A stretch of 16,301 nt of DNA, from NCBI GenBank assembly GCA_900552915.1, contig USBS01000033.1, forward strand, positions 1 to 16,301. Reading direction: 5' to 3'. Position 1 is the first letter of the stretch. Each line of letters starts with the position of its first letter. Position numbers and translations under genes: made by a program. The notes below the pieces were generated by a model. That model had not been told where the DNA came from and ran no database searches. It worked only from the letters and a program-made list of their open reading frames with translations. Positions 12,042 to 16,301 of this stretch are shown piece after piece. Source of the DNA: an uncultured Sutterella sp. (GTDB lineage: Bacteria > Pseudomonadota > Gammaproteobacteria > Burkholderiales > Burkholderiaceae_F).

Positions 12042-12072
12042 TTAGAGAAGAAAACTCGGGATCGCCTCAAGC

Positions 12073-12843
12073 TCAGGCAAGCTCCTGAGCACAGATGCCC
12101 TTCAGATACGAACGAGTGTGACCACACTCAGGGAAAAAACCTCGAACTGTCTGCCAGAAAGCTTGGGAGTGGTCGAAGTGCTTCAGATGCACCAATTCAT
12201 GAACGATCACATAGTCGAGCACATCGGGCCGCAGGCAGATCGTGCGCCAGGAGATGCGAACGACGCCCATACGCGTGCAGCTGCCCCAGCGCGCTTTGGC
12301 GTTGCTGGCCTTCACTTCTCGAGGGTGCAGGCCCGTAACGGAAGTCCAATAGTCCAAACGCTTGAGCAGATGCTCGTTAAAGCGCTCCAGAAGCCACTTC
12401 AGTACAAGCTTTTGCACCAACTCGGGCGACGCCGCCAATGGCGCCTTGATCCACAGTTCGCGACCTTCGCAGGCAAGCCGCGTAGTCGGCACGACAGGCA
12501 TGCAGCGAATCTTTAGAGGCTTGCCCAAGTAAGCGATACGGCCGCCGTCGTGGTAGCGCGCCGAAAGAGGGTCGTTTTCCCGACGTTCGCGAACGGCTTC
12601 ATTTTGCTTTCGCAGCCACTGCGAAACCTGCACGAGATGCTTTTCGATGAATTCGGCCTCTGCAGCACGGCTTACGCGGTTCGGGATGGATACGCGCACA
12701 CGGCCGTCGCGCACGGATACGCGCAGATACTTGTAGCGACCGCGCACCACGCCTGCGCGGCAAAGCTCACGCACGCGTTCGAGCTCTTCATCGGGGAGAA
12801 TCGGTACTTCGGATTGCGAGGCCTGTTTTGTGCGGCCGGTCAT
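12073..12843 (-). CDS. YgjP-like M48-type zinc metallopeptidase (DUF45)
   Basis: This 256-residue protein of the YgjP/DUF45 family is a putative cytosolic zinc metallopeptidase. The zinc site is HELVHLKHFDHSQAFW (215-230): H215, E216 and H219 form HExxH and H225 is the probable third ligand. RWGSCT at 185-190 is the other family signature, just before the strand VVRISWR. No signal peptide or membrane segment is visible. The ATG at 12843 overlaps the plsC stop by four bases (ATGA), so it is translationally coupled to plsC. E. coli YgjP has been linked to the UTP/pyrimidine-related Upp locus only by name lists; the substrate is unknown. A long hairpin follows the stop codon. Confidence 0.88.
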   Translation of the reverse strand: MTGRTKQASQSEVPILPDEELERVRELCRAGVVRGRYKYLRVSVRDGRVRVSIPNRVSRAAEAEFIEKHLVQVSQWLRKQNEAVRERRENDPLSARYHDGGRIAYLGKPLKIRCMPVVPTTRLACEGRELWIKAPLAASPELVQKLVLKWLLERFNEHLLKRLDYWTSVTGLHPREVKASNAKARWGSCTRMGVVRISWRTICLRPDVLDYVIVHELVHLKHFDHSQAFWQTVRGFFPECGHTRSYLKGICAQELA

Positions 12844-13574
12844 TGCTGAGACTCAAAACGCTCGATTTCGTTTTCAATCCAAACGCGCGCTTCTTCGGTG
12901 ATCTGATGTGCGGTCTTGCCGTCGGTAGCAATGGCGGGCCCCACGCTCACCGTAATCGTGCCCGGAATCTTGCGGATGCTGTTTCGCGGCCAGCAGCGCC
13001 CCGAATTGAGCGCTACAGGGATCACTTCTGCATTGACGGCAAGAGCAAATCGCGCGCCGCCCGTTTTGTAGACAGTTTCTTTGTTCCCGGGCTTTGTGCG
13101 GGTGCCTTCCGGAAAGATCAGAACCCACCAGCCGCGCTTTACAAAAGCCTTTCCGCGCTCCAGAAAGATCTGATAGGCGCTGCGGCCTTCCTTGCGGTCG
13201 ATGGGAATCATCCGCATGCTCTTTAGGGCCCAGCCGAAAAACGGAATCATGTGCAGGCTTCGCTTGTACACGAACCCGGCCGGATTGCCGAGTATGGTCG
13301 GAATAAAGAGCGTTTCCCAGGCCGACTGGTGCTTGCTTAATACCACGACGGGCTTTTCGGAATTTTTCGGAATGTTTTCCAGACCGAGCACGCGAAAGTT
13401 CACGCCGCAGATAACACGCAGCGAATGCACCATCAAACGGCACCAAACAAGCGCCACGTTGCGGTAGCGGAATTCTGCGCTCGCAAAGGGCCACAGCAAC
13501 AGCACCGTCGTGGCCGCCGGAATGAGCGTAATCGAAAGCCAGAGGTAGAAAAGCCAGCCGCGAAGGGTTTGCAT
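12840..13574 (-). CDS. plsC: 1-acyl-sn-glycerol-3-phosphate acyltransferase
   Basis: PlsC transfers a fatty acyl chain to lysophosphatidic acid, forming phosphatidic acid, the second step of membrane phospholipid synthesis. The 244-residue protein has an N-terminal membrane segment (about 5-30). The catalytic block is SKHQSAWETLF at 80-90, an HX4E form (H82, E87) of the usual HX4D. FVYKRSLHMIPFFGW follows at 101-115 and FPEGTRTK at 154-161 binds glycerol phosphate. HX4E is common in betaproteobacterial members. The ATG at 13574 was chosen with GGA eight bases upstream; an in-frame TTG at 13613 lies inside the glyS terminator. It is the first gene of a plsC-ygjP pair. Confidence 0.93.
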   Translation of the reverse strand: MQTLRGWLFYLWLSITLIPAATTVLLLWPFASAEFRYRNVALVWCRLMVHSLRVICGVNFRVLGLENIPKNSEKPVVVLSKHQSAWETLFIPTILGNPAGFVYKRSLHMIPFFGWALKSMRMIPIDRKEGRSAYQIFLERGKAFVKRGWWVLIFPEGTRTKPGNKETVYKTGGARFALAVNAEVIPVALNSGRCWPRNSIRKIPGTITVSVGPAIATDGKTAHQITEEARVWIENEIERFESQQ

Positions 13575-13612
13575 AATCAAGTTCCAAATGCGCGCGACGC
13601 GCTTAAACAACA

Positions 13613-13655
13613 AAAACCGGCAGCACCTGAAAGCAAACAGGCCTCTGCCGGTTTT
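13613..13655 (-). terminator. Terminator after glyS
   Basis: AAAACCGGCAG (13613-13623) pairs with CTGCCGGTTTT (13645-13655), 11 bp, with an inner CCTG/CAGG stem in the loop. On the minus strand it is followed by TTTTTGTTGTTT. The A-run on the other side would make it work in both directions. It separates glyQS from plsC. Confidence 0.85.
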
Positions 13656-13679
13656 GTTCGAATGCCGCTTAGGCGAACT

Positions 13680-15773
13680 TTACAGCGCCAGACGCGAAAG
13701 TTCCGCCACGCGGTTCATGAGCTTATAAAGACGCGTCAGAAGAGCCAGGCGGTTAAGCCGCAGCTTTTCGTCTTCGGCGTTAACCATCACGTCGGCAAAG
13801 AACGCATCGACAGGAGCCTTCAGAGGCGTAAGCGAGGCAAGCATCCCTTCGTATTCGCCCTTTTCAAAGAAGAGCTTGGCGATGGGTTCATGGTCGCCCA
13901 ACACGTCAAAGAGCTTCTTTTCGGCGTCTTCCACAAGCAGCGCCGCATCCACGTCGCCCACCGCAACGTCAGCGGACTTCTTGAGGATGTTGCCGATGCG
14001 CTTGTTGGCAGCGGCCAGGCTCGTAGATTCGGGCAGCTCCATGAACTTGCGCACTGCGGCAAGCTTCTTGGGTGTCTGAGCGAGATTGGTGTCGCGCTTG
14101 GCAAGCACCGCGTCGACTTCCTGAGCCGTGTAGCCTTCGTCGCGCATCATTACGCGCAAGCGATCAAAGAAGAAGTTCGTAAGCGCTTCGCTTGCGTCTT
14201 CGACGCCGGGCACCTTCGTTTCGACTTCAAAGGCAATCGCGATGAGCTCGTCGAGCTTCACCGTGAGGTTCTTTTCAATGAGCATGCGCAGCACGCCGAG
14301 AGCGTGGCGGCGCAATGCAAACGGATCCTTGTCGCCGGTGGGCATCTGACCGATGCCGAACATGCCTGCAAGCGTCTCGAGCTTGTCGGCAATGGCAAGC
14401 GCCGTCGCAACAGGCCCCTCGGGGAGCTGATCGCCGGCGTAGCGCGGTTGATAGTGCTGGGAAATGGCCTGAGCCACTTCTTCGGCTTCGCCGTCGTGGC
14501 GAGCGTAGTACTCGCCCATGATGCCCTGCAGTTCGGGAAATTCGCCCACCATGAGCGTGCGCAGGTCAGCCTTGGCAAGTTCCGCAGCGCGTTCGGCCTT
14601 GGCAACATCGGCACCGATCTTCTGCGCTACAGCGCCGGCGATAGCCTTGACGCGCAGCATGCGTTCGCCCTGGCTGCCGAGCTTGTTGTGATAGACCACG
14701 TGAGCAAGCCCAGGCACACGGCTAGCAAGCGTCGTCTGGCAGTCCTGCGTGTAGAAGAACTCGGCGTCGGCCAAGCGAGCGCGCACCACGCGGGCGTTGC
14801 CGGCCACGATTTCCTTGCCGCCGTCGGCTGCGTGAATGTGCGACACGAGGCAGAAGCGATTCATGAGCTTGCCGGCGGCATCGCGCATCGGGAAGTACTT
14901 CTGATTGGTCTGCATCGTCAGAATCAGACATTCTTCCGGAACCGCAAGGAACTTCTCTTCGAATTCGGAAACGTAGATGACGGGCCATTCGGTAAGCGAG
15001 TTGGCTTCGTCGATCAGATCTTCGGGCGCAATGAGCGTTCCGCCCGCTTTTTCCGCCGCTTCGTGCAAAAGCTTCACGAGCATCTCGCGGCGAGCGGCAT
15101 AATCGGCCATTACGTGGCCCGTTTCGCGCATCGTCTCTTCGTAGGCATCGGCAGACGGAATTTCGATTTCGCCCGCACTCTCAAAACGGTGCCCCATCGT
15201 AACGCGGCCGGCCTTGAGGCCGAACATTTCCACGTCGACGATGTCTTCGCCGTAGAGAGCCACCAGGTGCTTCACGGGACGCACGAACTGAACGGTCGTC
15301 ACACCGTCGGCCAACTGATAGTTCATGACCTTCGGAATCGGAAGAGCCTTCACTGCGTCTTCCAAAGCCTTCTGCAGAGCATCCTTAACGGCGACGCCGT
15401 GACGAATGCCCGTGTAGACGAGCTGTTCGTTCTTGCCGTCGTTTACACGCTTGAGTTCTGACACGTCGGCCGTAATGCCGAGCGCGGCCATCTTCTTGGT
15501 GAGCGCAGCTGTGGGTTTGCCTTCGGCATCAAGACCCACGCGCACCGGCACGAGGCGCTGTTCGAATTCCTTATCCGGGCTCTTTTCGAGCACTTCGGTG
15601 ATCAGAACGCCCATGCGGCGCGGAGCGCCGTAAGCCTTAACGGCACTTGCCTCGGAAAGCATGGACTGAGCGGCCAGCGACTTCTGAACGCCGGCGGCAA
15701 AAGCTTCGGAGAGCTTCTTCAACGCTTTCGGCGGGAGCTCTTCGGTCTGCAGTTCAACAAATACGCTCTTCAT
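13680..15773 (-). CDS. glyS: Glycyl-tRNA synthetase beta subunit
   Basis: This is the large subunit of the bacterial alpha2beta2 glycyl-tRNA synthetase, which binds tRNA-Gly while the alpha subunit holds the active site. The 697-residue product starts MKSVFVELQTEELPPKAL, the conserved N-terminus. It carries VRARLADAEFFYTQD (330-344), VGEFPELQGIMGEYYA (409-424) and ADKLETLAGMFGIGQMPTG with DPFALRR (462-489), all hallmarks of GlyS. The C-terminal DALR-type anticodon-binding domain covers about the last 110 residues. Length is normal (about 690). It follows glyQ by 31 bp in the same operon and is followed by a terminator. The Shine-Dalgarno match (GAGAG, AAAGAAA before ATG) is weak. The long plus-strand frame opposite (13425-15461) is a shadow. 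Confidence 0.98.
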   Translation of the reverse strand: MKSVFVELQTEELPPKALKKLSEAFAAGVQKSLAAQSMLSEASAVKAYGAPRRMGVLITEVLEKSPDKEFEQRLVPVRVGLDAEGKPTAALTKKMAALGITADVSELKRVNDGKNEQLVYTGIRHGVAVKDALQKALEDAVKALPIPKVMNYQLADGVTTVQFVRPVKHLVALYGEDIVDVEMFGLKAGRVTMGHRFESAGEIEIPSADAYEETMRETGHVMADYAARREMLVKLLHEAAEKAGGTLIAPEDLIDEANSLTEWPVIYVSEFEEKFLAVPEECLILTMQTNQKYFPMRDAAGKLMNRFCLVSHIHAADGGKEIVAGNARVVRARLADAEFFYTQDCQTTLASRVPGLAHVVYHNKLGSQGERMLRVKAIAGAVAQKIGADVAKAERAAELAKADLRTLMVGEFPELQGIMGEYYARHDGEAEEVAQAISQHYQPRYAGDQLPEGPVATALAIADKLETLAGMFGIGQMPTGDKDPFALRRHALGVLRMLIEKNLTVKLDELIAIAFEVETKVPGVEDASEALTNFFFDRLRVMMRDEGYTAQEVDAVLAKRDTNLAQTPKKLAAVRKFMELPESTSLAAANKRIGNILKKSADVAVGDVDAALLVEDAEKKLFDVLGDHEPIAKLFFEKGEYEGMLASLTPLKAPVDAFFADVMVNAEDEKLRLNRLALLTRLYKLMNRVAELSRLAL

Positions 15774-15804
15774 TTTCTTTTTTCTCTCGCGACGAAACAG
15801 TGGA

Positions 15805-16301
15805 TTACTCAGCCTTGAGCATCGGGAAGCCCAAGCGTTCGCGCGAGTCGTAGTAGCTCTGCGCCACGGCGCGACTGAAGTTGCGGATGCGGGCGATGTA
15901 GGCGGCTCGTTCCGTCACGGAAATCGCGCCGCGGGCGTCCAGCAGATTGAAGGTGTGACCGGCCTTGAGCACCATTTCATAGGCAGGCAGCGCCAGCTCA
16001 AGCTCCATCAGGCGCTTGGCTTCACTCTCAAAGTAGTCGAACTGCTTGAAGAGCTTTTCCGGGTCGCTCGCTTCAAAGTTGTACTTACTCTGCTCGACTT
16101 CGTTCTGATGGAAGACGTCGCCGTAGGTAAGCGTGTGTTCCTTGCCCAGGCCGTCCTTCCACTTGGTGTAAATGAGGTCGAACACGTTGTCGCAGTTCTG
16201 CAGGTACATCGTGAGACGTTCCAGGCCGTAGGTGATTTCACCGGTGATCGGCTTGCATTCCAGACCGCCCACCTGCTGGAAGTACGTGAACTGCGTCACT
16301 T
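15805..16301 (-). CDS. glyQ: Glycyl-tRNA synthetase alpha subunit (5' end beyond window)
   Basis: This is the catalytic subunit, a class II synthetase that activates glycine with ATP. The visible 165 or so codons begin within the conserved EVTQFTYFQQVGGLECKP stretch and include GEITYGLERLTMYLQ, then DVFHQNEVEQSKYNFE and LLDARGAISVTERAAYI, all highly conserved in GlyQ. The full protein is about 300 residues, so roughly the first 130-140 lie right of the window. The GTG at 16299 is an internal valine, not a start. The stop at 15805 is 31 bp before glyS. Confidence 0.98.
   Translation of the reverse strand, partial: VTQFTYFQQVGGLECKPITGEITYGLERLTMYLQNCDNVFDLIYTKWKDGLGKEHTLTYGDVFHQNEVEQSKYNFEASDPEKLFKQFDYFESEAKRLMELELALPAYEMVLKAGHTFNLLDARGAISVTERAAYIARIRNFSRAVAQSYYDSRERLGFPMLKAE

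Larger units (their letters stand above)
11729..12072. other. Gene-free stretch between tnpB and the YgjP-like gene
   Basis: These 344 bases contain no reading frame with recognisable content on either strand. They hold the left part of the IS element, three hairpins (11760-11783, 11832-11847, 12005-12041), a T-run at 11862-11868 and a weak terminator-like structure ending at 12005. The missing two-thirds of the yoeB toxin gene would be expected right of the IS end. I compared the three plus-strand frames with the YoeB pattern (NPFEG, KPEPLK, WSRRI, HRLVY) and found no match. Confidence 0.7.

Noticed and set aside
13575..13613. Upstream TTG start for plsC
   Set aside because: It lies inside the glyS terminator stem. 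The ATG at 13574 has a better ribosome-binding site and gives the usual family length.
13425..15461. 678-codon plus-strand frame
   Set aside because: It is antisense to glyS and plsC. The long open frame is a by-product of third-position GC bias opposite real genes.

Overview
The window is a stretch of a moderately GC-rich proteobacterial chromosome. The most likely source is a betaproteobacterium of the order Burkholderiales, possibly a gut Sutterellaceae-type genome. This rests on the cluster ftsK-lolA-rarA-serS, the LolA and PlsC protein styles and the two-subunit glycyl-tRNA synthetase (glyQ/glyS). The taxonomic call is inference.

Left block (1-5766, minus strand): ftsK, lolA, rarA and a 3'-truncated serS lie head to tail. 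They supply the septal DNA translocase, the periplasmic lipoprotein carrier, a replication-fork AAA+ ATPase and seryl-tRNA synthetase. ftsK and lolA overlap by one base and lolA and rarA are 15 bp apart, so the first three look like one operon. serS may have its own promoter in a 125-bp gap.

Middle block (5767-8162, plus strand): a small thioredoxin-family protein with a CPDC active site is divergent from ftsK. It is followed by tRNA-Ala (anticodon CGC) with its own promoter and terminator, and by a sodium:neurotransmitter-symporter-family (LeuT-like) transporter. The transporter has a long leader containing a terminator-like hairpin and ends at a strong intrinsic terminator.

Accessory island (about 8163-12072): this holds an AAA_14/DUF4143 ATPase with a PD-(D/E)XK-like C-terminus, preceded by an AT-rich promoter that overlaps a perfect 18-bp palindrome. 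Next comes a RelB/DinJ-type antitoxin behind a perfect 11-bp inverted-repeat operator. Its partner, a YoeB-type toxin gene, is cut off after about 30 codons by an IS200/IS605-family (IS1341-like) element. The element encodes an apparently catalytically intact TnpB on the minus strand and no TnpA. Its predicted omega-RNA guide would be the antisense of the interrupted toxin gene. The rest of the toxin gene is not recognisable on the other side. About 340 bp between tnpB and the next gene holds several hairpins and no gene that I can support.

Right block (12073-16301, minus strand): glyQ (5' truncated by the window edge) and glyS are followed by a GC-rich terminator. After it come plsC (lysophosphatidate acyltransferase) and a YgjP-like zinc metallopeptidase gene that overlap by 4 bp. 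The housekeeping blocks look ordinary. The interest is concentrated in the 8.2-12.07 kb island and in regulatory structures between genes.
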